From the NCBI GenBank assembly GCA_021234155.1, contig JAJEKV010000046.1, positions 9,431,012-9,495,011 on the forward strand: 64,000 nucleotides of DNA. The letters run 5' to 3'. The stretch is from Isoetes taiwanensis (taxonomy: Eukaryota; Streptophyta; Lycopodiopsida; Isoetales; Isoetaceae). Of the stretch, positions 47,497-62,060 are shown piece after piece (the first letter of the stretch is position 1; each line of letters starts with the position of its first letter). Below the pieces are notes generated by a model, which saw only the letters and a list, made by a program, of their open reading frames with translations, did not search any database and was not told where the DNA came from. The translations under genes and the position numbers were made by a program.

Positions 47497-47996
47497 CTGG
47501 TGGATGCAGGCAGAAGGCAACTTCTTACCGGAGATTAAGCATCAAAAATGCATGCGCTCGAATAATTCCATGCAATCTCTTACCGCAGCATATTCGACTG
47601 AACTCCATTTGGGATCTTTTTATTTCGCTCTTATCTAAGGCCGTTCAGTTAACATATTCATTCTATGCATCCCTAATTCTACAAAAACTTGTCATCGTGT
47701 TATCCACATCAGCAAATGTCACAAAACATCCAGCTAGAATAAAGCGTTTAGACAAATTTGGCGTCCAACGACGAACTGGCGGCAGCAGTGCAGTGTTGTG
47801 GCGGCCACAGAAAAGACCCTCCATTTATTCTTCTTTGCTACAGTCGTGATTCCTCCAGCTGCCAATCCACATTTTTCCTGCTTAATTTTATATCGCACGC
47901 AATGGCGAAAACGTCGTCTTCGCATGTCCCATTAGCCGCATATACCGAAAACTGGCACAACCATGATGTATAAAACCTAGGGCTCTGTTTTATAAA
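47497..47996. promoter_or_regulatory. Upstream region of alanine aminotransferase, facing the pectate lyase relic
   Basis: About 500 bases between head-to-head genes. A TATA-like GTATAAAACC is at 47969-47978, only about 20 bases before the first in-frame ATG, and TTTATAAAAT lies just before the ATG. No pectate lyase N-terminal exon is visible here. A 63-codon minus ORF (47734-47925) is basic but unrecognised. Confidence 0.4.
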
Positions 47997-51238
<3,242 letters not shown>

Positions 51239-52206
51239 CTTCTGATTTATATTATATCAAAATAAAATTATAAGGGCAATAATCTTTTGTTGGAAGATCC
51301 AGTCTCCTGCAGAGAGGTCTTCAGCGCAAATTTTGACATACAGCATGTTGAAATGAGATGTAAGGAGCACGCTCAAAGCTGTTCTCCATTATGACTTAAA
51401 AGAAACATTGAATAATATTTTTTTTGATCTGTTTACAAAGACTAGCTGGGAAGTGATGAGCTTGTGGTACAAGGTTAAATAGTTGAAAGAATATAGTAAA
51501 AATCGAAGTGGGAATTGATGAGTTTGTGATACATTGTAAATTGTTGAAAGGATATAGTAAGAATTAAAGAATCAGAAGTTGGAAGGGTGTTGGTGCTGCC
51601 AATTTTGCTACAAATTGGCAGCATAGAAAGCTAATTCTTATGTTTGTGTGAAATCATAGAGCATGAAGTTTGAAGACATTTCTCATTTGGCTATCTCAAG
51701 AAGACACATTTGCAATAAGACCCAATGGAGGGCATTACCATTTAGGCATTGCTTGAAGGAAGTTGGTTACAAACCCCAAGTCAAAAGTTTAAAGGCGCCC
51801 CCAAATTCCATAGTATTTTGCATGATTTCAATCTTTGATTGTTTTTCTAGAGCAAAATGCATGATTTATGCTATCCCAAGGCTATTCTAGCTCCATTCCA
51901 TTGGAAAACCATTGTTCACAGAGACAGAGAGTCGTTGCCATGTTGAAGTAGGGGCCATAGTGGAGGCCGTTCCACATCTTTGCCTCATTCATCTCCAGGA
52001 CCATTGCTATTTGAAAAGCCTAAATTTGGCAAACTTCCCCTCCTAGTCAAAACACACCGTCACGTCACGTTTGCAAAATTGCACGTTCCATCACTATTTG
52101 GTGTCTTCCCAAGGTCCAAAGTCATTAAAAAATAAAAAATTGTGCACATTCCATCACTATTTTGGTGTTTACCAAAGGTTCAAAGTCATTAGAAAATAAA
52201 AAAGAT
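51239..52206. other. Region 3' of alanine aminotransferase with two short tandem duplications
   Basis: No gene recognised. About 62-bp units repeat at 51449-51575 (GATGAG.TTGTG.TACA...TTGAAAG.ATATAGTAA). Units of about 63 bp repeat at 52081-52206 (CATTCCATCACTATTT...CAAAGTCATTA.AAAATAAAAAA). The second array abuts the LINE tail. Confidence 0.65.
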
Positions 52207-52930
52207 AAAGATAAGATAAGAGGTTTTTAATGTCCACGGGAACGCAATCGGGTTATGGGACTAGAGAAAAAGAGGGCATGAGCCCCAACAAAACAGAGGG
52301 TCTGAGCCCAATCAAAATAGAACATGGGAACTCCCGTTACAGATCATGCATGAAGAAAAAACAAAAACAAAGACAAAATCCAAACATAAGGGGGGAAAGC
52401 ATCTAACAATAATCCAACCAGGGGTTTTGTGGCCAATTGTCAAAGATGAGTGTTGTGCCTCTCCGATACATTGCCCATTTTTTTTGAAATCTTGTCTCTC
52501 AAACTTTACATAGCTCCTCTTGTCGTCGGGTTAACTGAACTGGAGAGAGGTCTTCTTGCACAAAAAGGTGGGTGCCTTAAGATGACTCACATGTTGTAGC
52601 ACATATAGCCTATCTTGCGATGCCGAAAACTGTATTAGGAGATGGCATGGACGATCTGGCCTATGGCACTCACTTTGCGTGCTGTAAAGGCTCCGGGCTC
52701 TGAATCGCATTGTATCAGGTGAAGAAATGTGGCGATTGCCTCTGTATCGAGTTTGAACTGTCTCTTCGACCCTAGAAGCATGGGTTCAAGTGTCGAGGGC
52801 TGCTTTCGGGCTGACTGAACTTTTGCGGTCCTTTCTAAAGTCCTAGACTCTGCCCCACATGCAGAATCCGAAGCTCTATCCTGCATATCTACATCTGAGT
52901 CCACATATGGCAGTGGCATAGTTTCTACCT
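52207..52930 (-). mobile_element. LINE-like 3' region, minus strand, with TTATC-type tail
   Basis: AGATAAGATAAGA tail repeats (52203-52222), then TCCACGGGAACGCAATCGGGTTATGGGACT, the complement of the ending seen at 27770-27800. Farther in, a 94-codon minus ORF (52635-52919) is open but not recognised. It may be part of the element or chance. Confidence 0.55.
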
Positions 52931-54052
52931 CTGTTTATACCGTGGTGTTCACTCAGGATGTGCTTGGAGATATCTCTGACTCTGTTTGTGCCACGGCATC
53001 TACTCGGGGTATGTCCATACATGGGGTTAGTGATGCCATCAAGAGTTCAAGATGCTTTAAAGCCTGCTCCTTGGTTTTAAAGGACAAATGTACAGAGGTG
53101 TCTGGAAAAGTAATTGCACCCGAATCCTCTCAAGCATGTTAGAGACTGTATTTGATAGGCTGCTAGGGAAAGATCAACCAATGTGTCTGTGCAAGAGGTG
53201 GTACGAGGTATAGCCAATATAAAAGTGGCTTGTGGATTGTCTGGTAGTTGGCAGGGCTTACTCGAAGTGACATGTGGAGTGTCTGGTGGCTGGCGGGGCT
53301 TGCTCTTTTCTAATTTTCTTGCCATTTCCTCCGCCTTACGAGTCATGTTCTAGGGGAAGGAACCAATCTGCTGGGAGATGATGAACTAGAAAGGGGCAAA
53401 TCGTGGGGATGTAGAATTGCGCCAGGGAATACCAGATCTGGAGGGAATTAAATGCGCTGGGCAGGGATAGACCAGGAGGGATAAAGTGTGTGATATATGC
53501 CAAGGACGTGGCCAATTGGGCCATGTGGGCCTTTGAACCTTTGAATCTTTGGGCTTTTGTCCAAAGGAGGGTTGGGTCCAAAAGGAGGACCAAAGGGGCG
53601 TGCATGCCATATAGTTGCTCGGAGAAGAGCTCTGGGGCAGCTGACTTTTGGCTGAGAGCTCGTGATTGGGTGGTGAGACAATGTGCTACATCAAGAGTCT
53701 GTTTTAGTAGTATCAGAGCAATAAGTTTCGATGATCGGTTCTTATGCCAATGTTAACTTTGAAGACGAGGAACTCAAAGAGAAGCTTTTTGAGTTGGAGA
53801 ATGATAATTCGCTTATGAAAGAAAAGGCTGCGATTCTAGAGGCTCGAATTGTTGACACCAAGAACTAGATTCTCTTGAACACGCAAGTGTGGCTTGATTG
53901 CGGTGAGATGCGAGGCGTCCACGTAGTGGCATCAAAAGAGGTGCAATGTCAAAATTGAATTCAAAACGTATTCCACTGCTACAAGTGATGAGGATGAGCT
54001 TCTCGCATGGTTTCGAGATTTGAATTTTGATACAATTCATGTATATTTGGGT
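52931..54052. other. Mosaic region with a primer-site-like sequence
   Basis: No intact gene. TAGTATCAGAGC at 53708-53719 is one base from the common tRNA-iMet primer site of LTR elements. It is followed by a short coiled-coil-like reading (EELKEKLFELENDNSLMKEKA, from about 53762) that stops near 53866. This suggests the 5' end of a decayed LTR element. Minus ORFs at 53077-53681 are proline- and basic-rich and unassigned. Confidence 0.45.
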
Positions 54053-54779
54053 TGTTGTAACATCACAAAATCACAGAACCCACAATAAAGTAATAGAACA
54101 CTGGACCAAAGAAACTTTATAATGACAATTGGCCTTTATTTGGAAAAAAGGGGACGTGAGCAAATATATAGGAGCATCGACCGTTAGCGAAGATTCTGAA
54201 GAGGAATTTGAAGAGGTCGGATCTCCACTATGGCGCCGACAACGAAATCGTTCACGCAAATCGGCGTCTTCGTCTCGGAATTCTTTAGAAGCCCAAGTCT
54301 GTCAGATCGCAGCTGCCGATACTTCTTTGGACAGAGCCCGAGCCTAAATCTGATAAGGGGGCAGCGGTAGCAGAATAGGAAGGACTTTCAGGAAATTATT
54401 ACTTATAAGCATTGTAGAAGATTGATTGAAGGGATCACAGCCAACCCGAGTTGATGCGAGGAACTGCGGCCGTCTACTGATTTCTTTTTAAGGAGATATA
54501 ACACATTATGGTAATTTCCTTGTGAAGGCGAATTGCAATCAGGTGGATCCTTCCTATTGGAATGACGGGATGTTAGTTTACGCTCAAGAGCTCTGTTGAG
54601 TAGCCAAAGATTTGTATGTTCAGCCAGTTGCATTGCCATAACCCGTTGCACCCGATTGAGTGGTTAACCGTGTAATCCAATCTGTTTTTCTGAGATATGT
54701 AATATATTTGAATCTTGTGTATCACTTGTGATGTTGTTGAGTGGTTATTTAGCTTCCCATAATCATTGAATCATATCAA
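54053..54779 (+). repeat. LTR-like sequence followed by an iMet-type primer site
   Basis: A candidate LTR from about TGTTGTAAC (54053) to TCATATCA (54778), then TGGTCTTAGAGC at 54781-54792, resembling the iMet primer site TGGTATCAGAGC. Its first half recurs at 56440-56765 and its second half at 59490-59780. Exact start uncertain. Confidence 0.55.
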
Positions 54780-54792
54780 GTGGTCTTAGAGC

Positions 54793-56439
54793 GAAAGTTG
54801 CGATTCTTCTGAGATTTATGGGCTGTGGGAACATCAACGATATTTTGAATTTTACCTTTTGATTTGAACCAAAGAAGACGAAACTAGTCATATTCCAAGG
54901 TCGCGAAATACCAAGAATCTTACAAGCTTGTGCTGCAAGTACAACTGGGTTTAACTCTTTGGAGCGTGGCGTCCAAAGTAGAGACTTGGAGTTCTGAAGC
55001 CCCAAAAACTTGTGTGATTTTGGGATAAAGACTTTGTGCTTGATGGAGAATCATATTGTTCCAGTAAATGGGTATTGAAAATAAGGTGGATTTGGCGACT
55101 ATTGCTGCAAGCGAAGCTGGAGCATCAGTAGCAGAGAAAACTCAGTGCTTTTGTGGAGAATGCTCAAGTATATAGACCGACTTGTTGTGAACGAGTTCGG
55201 ATTATTGGAGGAAACTTCTATGATCCTTTGAGCGTTATGGAATAATAAAGGCGACTGCTGGATTGTCGTGGAAAAAGCTTGTCTTGGAGACAAGTAACAC
55301 CTGTTGTACAACATTGAGCTCTGCTTTGTTATAATAGTCGAACTACCTGCCATAACCTCTTGCCATCTCTAGAAGTCTGTTCTGATCATCTGAGCCTATA
55401 TAACTTCCAACCTTTAAGCCTGAGTATGAGAACCCTTGCTTGAGATTGCGGAGTCAGATCGTGGTGATCTGAGAGGCCGATTGGCATGGGGTCATTTATA
55501 TGAATCTTTTACTTTCGAAGTCATTTATATTAACACGACCTTATTTGCAGGATTGCTTAGCGTTAAGCATTGGGAAGAACTCTATGAATAAGCTATCAAA
55601 TATATGGATGCAAAATTTGGATCACGGAATCTCAAATTGCTTCATATAGTATGGGCTTATGGGTAAAGTTCATTAGTTGATTTTCTTTATGCAGAATAAA
55701 GAGTAAAATTTTATTTCTTGTGTGTACCCATGGTAGATTGGTAATTACGATTGCAGCGTAATAGGCACTGAACATGGGCACTAATTGAATGCCTCTTGGT
55801 AGATCAACAATTGTCTGCAGCAGTAATGAGGCTTGAACAAGGGTGCATGATGTATATTTTGAAGAAGCGGTAATTGTAGTTGCAACACAATAGGCGACAA
55901 AAATTGCATCCGTAATGTGGAGATCTGATTGTTTTGCAGTTAAAAGAAAAGGCGAAGGTGCCAAAGAAATATAATGCTTGTGGAAGTACACTAACATATA
56001 TAATTGTTTCTTGAGCTCATGATTCGAGAAACTTCCAGGTTCATGTTGATCGTGGAATAACCACCTTGAGAAGGGATGGACCAAATTGGAGCGTACTTGG
56101 ACGATCGCGGACGATCTTTTTGAGAAGGGATGGATTGATATGGAGTAAAGCACGGGGGAGAGGTCCATGGCGACTGGGTTATGAGGTATGGCAAACATTA
56201 CATGTTAATGTGTTATTCCCAAGTGGCCTAATAATATATTAAAGGCAAGGGATAACCATTGAAAGGAGGGACATATATTAATAGCGACCTTTATTGAAAA
56301 TACTAATAAAAGGTGGGCATCGGGAATATCAAAGGGTGAAGCAACAAACAAAAAGGTGGTTGCAATAAAAGATGGGGTCAAGTGATAACAAAGGTATCCA
56401 CTATTTTGGTTAAAAGGCCAAGGTTCTATTTTTAAAGGA
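54793..56439. other. Unassigned sequence after the LTR-like repeat
   Basis: No gag or pol motifs seen. A 188-codon minus ORF (55632-56198) has no family I recognise and no support beyond length. Two related blocks (GGTAATTACGATTGCAGCG at 55738 and GGTAATTGTAGTTGCAACA at 55869) suggest local duplication. Confidence 0.4.
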
Positions 56440-56765
56440 ACTTTATAATGATAATGGGCCTTTATTTGGAAAAAGGGGGACATGAGCAAATATATAGGAG
56501 CATCAACACATTGGCGAGGGATTCTGAAGGATTGAAGGAGATCGGATCTGCACTGCTGCAGCCAGCAACAGAATACGTTCCTGCAAATCGGCGTCTTCAT
56601 TTCGGAATTCTTTAGAAGCCCAAGTCTGTCAGATCACAGCTGCCAATACTTCTTTGGACAGAGCTGAGCCTAAATCTAATAAGGGAGCAACAGTAACAGC
56701 GGATTGTTTATGGAGACAGACCTATAATCATTGTAGAAGATTGATTGAAGGGATCACAGTTTATA
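56440..56765 (+). repeat. Partial copy of the 54053-54779 LTR-like repeat
   Basis: Matches 54110-54441 (GGCCTTTATTTGGAAAAA, AGCAAATATATAGGAGCATC, AATTCTTTAGAAGCCCAAGT, GAAGATTGATTGAAGGGATC) and then diverges. The following GGGGTTCAATCCCACC near 56776 resembles a tRNA B-box but has no supporting A-box. Confidence 0.65.
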
Positions 56766-57220
56766 AGAGGTTAGGGGTTCAATCCCACCATATCCCGTGT
56801 GAATATGCACCAAAACCAAAGGGGGTTTAAGGGAGATTTTAATTTAAATGTGTTGGACCCAATGGTTGTGTTAATTAATGTCAATGGTAGTTATGTGTTG
56901 GTTGTTAATGTCAATGGTTGTTATGTGTTGGGGGATTTAATTTTTATATGTTGGATGTTAATGGTTTGTGTTTGGTTTGGTTTAATATTTCAACTTCTCT
57001 TGCATTGTCAATAATACAATATTCACACATATTCTGCAGTCGCAATTGTATGTTACGAGCAATACGTTTCATAAACCATCTGCAAAACGTTTCGGGACTG
57101 CCATCTATATCACTTCCATCAAATGAAGCTTTTAGTGGTGGGAAAACAGGGACTTCCAGTGGCTGATAGTGTACTCGAAATTTGATTGAATAAAGAACAT
57201 ATCAGAGAATAACAATGCTT

Positions 57221-58545
57221 CTACAACAAGACATGGCCATCCAAGTTTTCAAACAAGACATGCTTCATCTGATCTCCTTGCTTTTTAAGGGTCCTGTTCA
57301 TAGCTTCAGTTTCATAGTAGTAAATTGGTTCAGGGTCTTCTTCAATTGGCAACATGTTCCATCCCATGTCTTCCATAATGCAGAAATTTCTAAAGAACAC
57401 AAGTTGCATGTATGATCTTGGAGGCTTTTTCAACATGGACAGGCAGATGCTTAAGAATTCTGAACTTCTCCTTAACAATTCCAAATCTATTCTCCACACA
57501 AACTCTACCCCTGCAAATCCTTTTGTTGAACTTATCATGAGGACCATGAGTCAGGTGGAAAGACTTTGAGAAGGAATGGTTTGCTGGAATATGCAGAATC
57601 ACCAAGTAGAAGTGGAGGGATATTTACCTAAATTTCTTGATTAGTAGGCTGACCTTTTTTTAATTTTTTGCTGCTCAAAGTTACTACTGGTTGTGGTAGA
57701 ATTTGTTTGGAGGCAATTTGTTTGTTAGGACAATTAATTATTTTTCTGAGGAACACTACAACCTATTTCGTTGTCAAATGAGAAAACGAAATTTCTCTAA
57801 TTAATTAATTCTTGCTTTATATAGAGCTCTTCTTGAAATGATTTGAATCATGAATTGAACTTGTTCTTGGCACATAAGCATTTATAAACAACTTATTGTG
57901 TGTAACAATACCTTGTAATAGACATGAGTGCCTTTTATATCGACTGTAATAGTCAACTCCTTTGTCAACATTTTTTTAATATATGGGAACCACCCACTGC
58001 TCCATAGACATTTGACAGTCCTGGTGCATCATGAAATTCCAGTATTACATTGAGTTAATCTTGCTCCAGTAGGCATGGCAACAAATCTTTTATATAGTAT
58101 TGTCTTGAAGGCCAACACTAATGTTATTTTCTTCGTGTATTTCTGCACTATAGCTTTGCCAACATAAAATCTCTCTCCCACATGCAATGGCATATCATTG
58201 TGTGCAAGAAAGTAAAGAATGACAACAACTTTCCCACTTTCCTAGGATCAAGAGGGGGCCTAACTTTAATCCCTAGCCGAACAAGTAGATCACAACTAAA
58301 TCTACAAGTCTCTTAAAACTGGCCCTTTTCATTCTGTAAAATTGGTGCCACATATCATCTTCAAATGATGGCAGACAACTCCATGTATGGTTATTTATAT
58401 TACCCCTTCGTCTTTGCCGTGGAGCAATCCAAAATTTTCTAGATGGTCTAACCCTATAGGAGCCAGCTAACATCAAAGCTGAAGATGCACAAAAGAATTT
58501 ACCGTTATTATCTTGCAAATCATCGCCATCAAATAGATTCATTGG
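57221..58545 (-). pseudogene. PIF/Harbinger transposase relic (HARBI1-like nuclease)
   Basis: The DDE transposase of a DNA transposon, read in pieces on the minus strand. An N-terminal part ends MKRASFKRLVDLV (near 58300). Next come SNVYGAVGGSHI (near 57990; family consensus has GAVDG, so the first catalytic Asp is Gly here), SRYKRHSCLLQGIV (near 57930) and LLGDSAY (second Asp, near 57610). The last parts are FNKRICRGRVCVENRFGIVKEKF (Glu in VENRFG, near 57500) and HNFCIMEDM (near 57375). Frameshifts separate these parts and stops occur between them. No terminal inverted repeats or target duplication were identified. Several short tandem repeats with GTCAATGGT.GTTATGTGTTGG lie just left of it (56880-56935). 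Confidence 0.8.
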
Positions 58546-58835
58546 GTCTTCAAGCTCATTGAACTCAATAAGCTATAAACAATATCTTTGGAAGACAAAT
58601 CTGATTGTTAGAGCCCCTAGAAGCACGACAGTCATGTCTAGAATGACTGGATCCATGGTAGAACAACAAAAAATGCAACCCTAAGCAAGAAAGATAGCAA
58701 ACGAAATATCCCACAAAGCCTACATACTAGCAAAACCAGGGAAAGAAATATCCCACATTTCGAAGGTCGATTTAAATTTGAAGACAAATTATCCTACAAA
58801 AACCTGCCTACCACTGGAATGGATTGAAGTACATG

Positions 58836-59070
58836 ATAGAATAGAATAGAATAGATTTTTAGCGTCCACGGAGACCAATTGGCCTATGGGACCCAAACAA
58901 AAAAGAGAGCAGCAAGCGTATTACTGACAGGATTAAAAAACCCCCGCCCCGAAGGGTTTTCGAGGGAAAAACCTTAGCATTAATAAGTATCTTGGCACGC
59001 TGTACAATTGTATAGGACAGTTCAATACCGTCCGTAGGACACAAATGAGCCCGTGCATCCATTACCTCCG
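58836..59070 (-). mobile_element. LINE-like 3' end, minus strand, with TATTC tail
   Basis: GAATAGAATAGAATAG followed by ATTTTTAGCGTCCACGGAGACC, the complement of the ending seen at 27785. Farther in is the CCCCCGCCCCGAAGGG block also found at 45455-45475. The element may extend to about 59450, where minus ORFs (59022-59400) are open but unrecognised. Confidence 0.55.
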
Positions 59071-59489
59071 GAGGTATGACCCCAACAAACCCACTTGACG
59101 CCAGTAGTCAATAAGCGATGCAACGGTGGCAGGGCACTAGCAATCGAACATATCGGCTCTCGGATATGGGCAAATCTTTGGCGGAATCTGGAGGGCATGA
59201 CATTCATCCTCAATGGCCCTGGTGGCAACTCTTGGCAAAGTCTTTGCTCTCGTGCTTCCAGCCCAGCATGCTGTTTCAATGCGGGGGCGATGTGCACCGT
59301 CTTGAATGGAAGCTATAAGTCCGCGCTTCTTCATGGGGGCTGGGTGTACAAAATCTTGGTGTGGGCCTCTTGTGAGCCTATGAAAATATGTCAGATTCAT
59401 GCACTAGACATGGAAGGAGATTACTTTACTTGTGTTGGATGCCGGAGTTGATCGTGGAGTGCCGGCCGATGCCTTTCCGGATTCTTTGT

Positions 59490-59780
59490 TAAGGAGACCC
59501 TTAATTCATTATGAGGTGATTTCCCTTGTGAAGGGTAGAATTGCAATCCAGAGGTGGATCCTTCCTATTGGACAGGCGGGATGTTAGTTTCTGCTCAAGA
59601 CCTACGCGGAATAGCCAGAGATTTGTATGTTAAGCCAGTTGCATTGCCATAAACCTGTGGACTCGGTTGGGTGGTTAATCGTGTATTCCAATCTGTTTTT
59701 CTGAGATATATAATATATTTGGACCTTCTTCTTCACTTGTGATGTTGTTGAGTAGTTATAAGCTTCCCATAATCATTGAA
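59490..59780 (+). repeat. Second-half copy of the LTR-like repeat
   Basis: Matches 54495-54778 (GGTGGATCCTTCCTATTGG, GATTTGTATGTT.AGCCAGTTGCATTGCCATAA, CTTCCCATAATCATTGAATC). It lies immediately before gag-like sequence, as expected for an LTR end, although no clean primer site follows. Confidence 0.65.
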
Positions 59781-59829
59781 TCGTATCAAATTCATATTTT
59801 GCCAAAACTATGAATGAGGAAGATGCTCA

Positions 59830-62060
59830 GTTATATTTTGCTGAGCGTCATCTAGATGGTGTTGCAAAGGACTAATGGTTGGATATCCGGAAGAACCAGC
59901 CAGTCGATCAACCCATTACTACCTTTGCGAAATTTGAAAAGCAAATGAAAAATCGTTTTTTGGGTCATAATTGGGAGCGAGATCTTATCGCCGAGTGGAA
60001 TAAATTGACTCAACATAACGTGAAAAGCTGTTCGAGCAACCCGCCACTCGAGTTTTAAAGAAAGGACTACTGACTTAATAAAAGCGATATTAAGAAGTCT
60101 AAAAAACTCATGGGTGGGGTTCATCGTGGGGTACGGGCGAAGCTCGATCTTCAAATTGCCGGTCTTTCTTTTGGCGAGATCTGTAAAATGGCAGAGACAG
60201 TAGAAGAGGAGGGTCTGGCTCTCACAGAAGCCATTAATGCTCAACCCGGCCTCAAGGTATCTCTGAAAAGACCGAATGGCTTTGGGAGAAATCAATAGGG
60301 TATGCTCTTGGGGTGCAGGCATTCAAAGCGCCGCGCCAGACATTATAGATAATGAAGAGATTGAGGCCAAGGAACCAAAGGAATCTTATCAAGCGTGCAA
60401 GAAGCGGCTAATGCGGGAGAATAAGTTTTTGTATGTTATTCAACAGACCATAAGTTTTATGAATGTCCTTATCTTGAGGAAAAATAAAGGGAAATCTAAT
60501 AGTTTCTGTTGTACAGTTTAAGCGTTTGGCAATGAAAACTCATTTTGTGTATTTGGTGGTTTTACGTCCTAAGTCTAGTGCATCCCCATTAAATGAGCGT
60601 CGAACTGTCTTTTTGCACTATTATGATGATGTCTTTTTTATTCCACAAACTCTGCCACCCCAATATCTAGAGGACCACATGATTGATCTTTTTCCTGGAA
60701 AAGAACCTCCTAATCAAGCTTCTTATCAGAGAATGCAAGGCTAACAAGTTGAGATTAGGTGCCAACTTGATGAATTACTTCAAGCTGGATTGATCCGCCA
60801 TAGTTCTTCACCTTTTGGTGCTCCTGTCTTGTTTGTTGAAAAAAAAAGATAATTGCTGGTGCATGTGTATAGATTATCGCGCTTTGAATAAGATAACTAT
60901 AAAAAATAGGTTTCATATACCAAGGTAGATGATTTGTTTGATCAACTCCAAGGTGCCACAGTTTTTAGTTGTCTTGATCTTAAGTTAGGGTATTGGCAAC
61001 TTAAGGTTGGGCCTGAAGATGTTCATAAGACGCATTTCGGACAACCTTTAGACATTATGAGTTTCTAGTCATGCCATCTGGATTTATAAATGCGCCAGCT
61101 TCTTTTGCGAGGCTAGTGGGGCGAATATTTGAAGATATGCATGTTGCTTATGTTGTCGTTTTCTTTGATGACATGTTAGTTTCTAGTAAGCCTGAGAAAG
61201 ACCATTACTTGCATTTGCGAGAAGTTTTTCGTCGGTTAAGTGAGGAGTCTATTACTCTTAACCCTAGGAAAAGTGCCTTTTCCCAATCAGAAACTTGATA
61301 TTTGGATCATATTATTTGCGAGAGTCTTAAAATGGACCCCAGTAAGGTACAAGCAATTGTGGATTGGCCAATACCTACTTCGGTTGTTGTATTGCGTTTC
61401 TTTTTGAGCTTATGCAGCTACTATAAAAAGTTTGTCCAGAATTTTGCTCGTTTAGCTTCAGATCTATATTTATTGCTATGAAAAGATGTTCCTTTCCAAT
61501 GGAATCATAATCATCACTTCGCTTCCCAAGTTTTAAAGGATGCCATGGTTAATCCCACTGTTTCGCATTTGCCAAAATTTGGTCTACCTTGTTATATGTT
61601 GATGCAAGTGGTATGGCTTTGGGCATAGTGTTTGATGCAGGATGGTCATCCTATTGCTTATGAAAGTCAAAAGTTTTCTGACGCGGAAAGTAGACATAGT
61701 GTTTATGATAAAGAATTTTTGGTTATGATTCATATTTTGAAAGTGTGGTGACACTATCTTTTAAGGTTAACGGTTCATATTTTGACTGACCACCAAAGCA
61801 TTAGGCACATTGTCTCCCAGAAAACATTATTGGAAAGGCAATTGAAATGGGTTGCTTTATGCAGCAATATGATCTCTCAATGGCCTATCGGCCCGGTAAA
61901 GAGAATGTTGTGGCGACATTATGCAGTTTGTCCTCTTTCTATAGCACAATCCAACCACTTAAAGGAAATGGAGCCGGTGTATGCCATTGACCATAATTAT
62001 AAGGATATTTGGTTATTGGCTCAAAGTGGCAATGCATATGGATTATGGATATAAGCTCGT
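59830..62060 (+). pseudogene. Second Ty3/gypsy element relic: gag, RT, RNase H
   Basis: A different lineage from A-D, closer to chromoviruses. Gag-like reading (YFAERHLDGVAKD, FEKQMKNRFLG) at 59840-60000. A knuckle fragment (DHKFYECPYL) near 60445. RT start (LPPQYLEDHMIDLFPGKEPPN) at 60640-60720, then [37 protein letters not shown] and MPSGFINAPASFARL. Last are the FFDDMLV box (near 61165) and RNase H with LTDHQSIRHI (61780). At least six stops or frame breaks. Protease and integrase are not found. Confidence 0.85.

Noticed and set aside
55632-56198. 188-codon minus-strand ORF
   Set aside because: Longest unexplained ORF on the right, but no motif or family is recognisable; treated as chance in an LTR mosaic.
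56755-56800. tRNA gene suggested by GGGGTTCAATCCC
   Set aside because: No A-box or cloverleaf can be formed around it; the B-box resemblance alone is weak.
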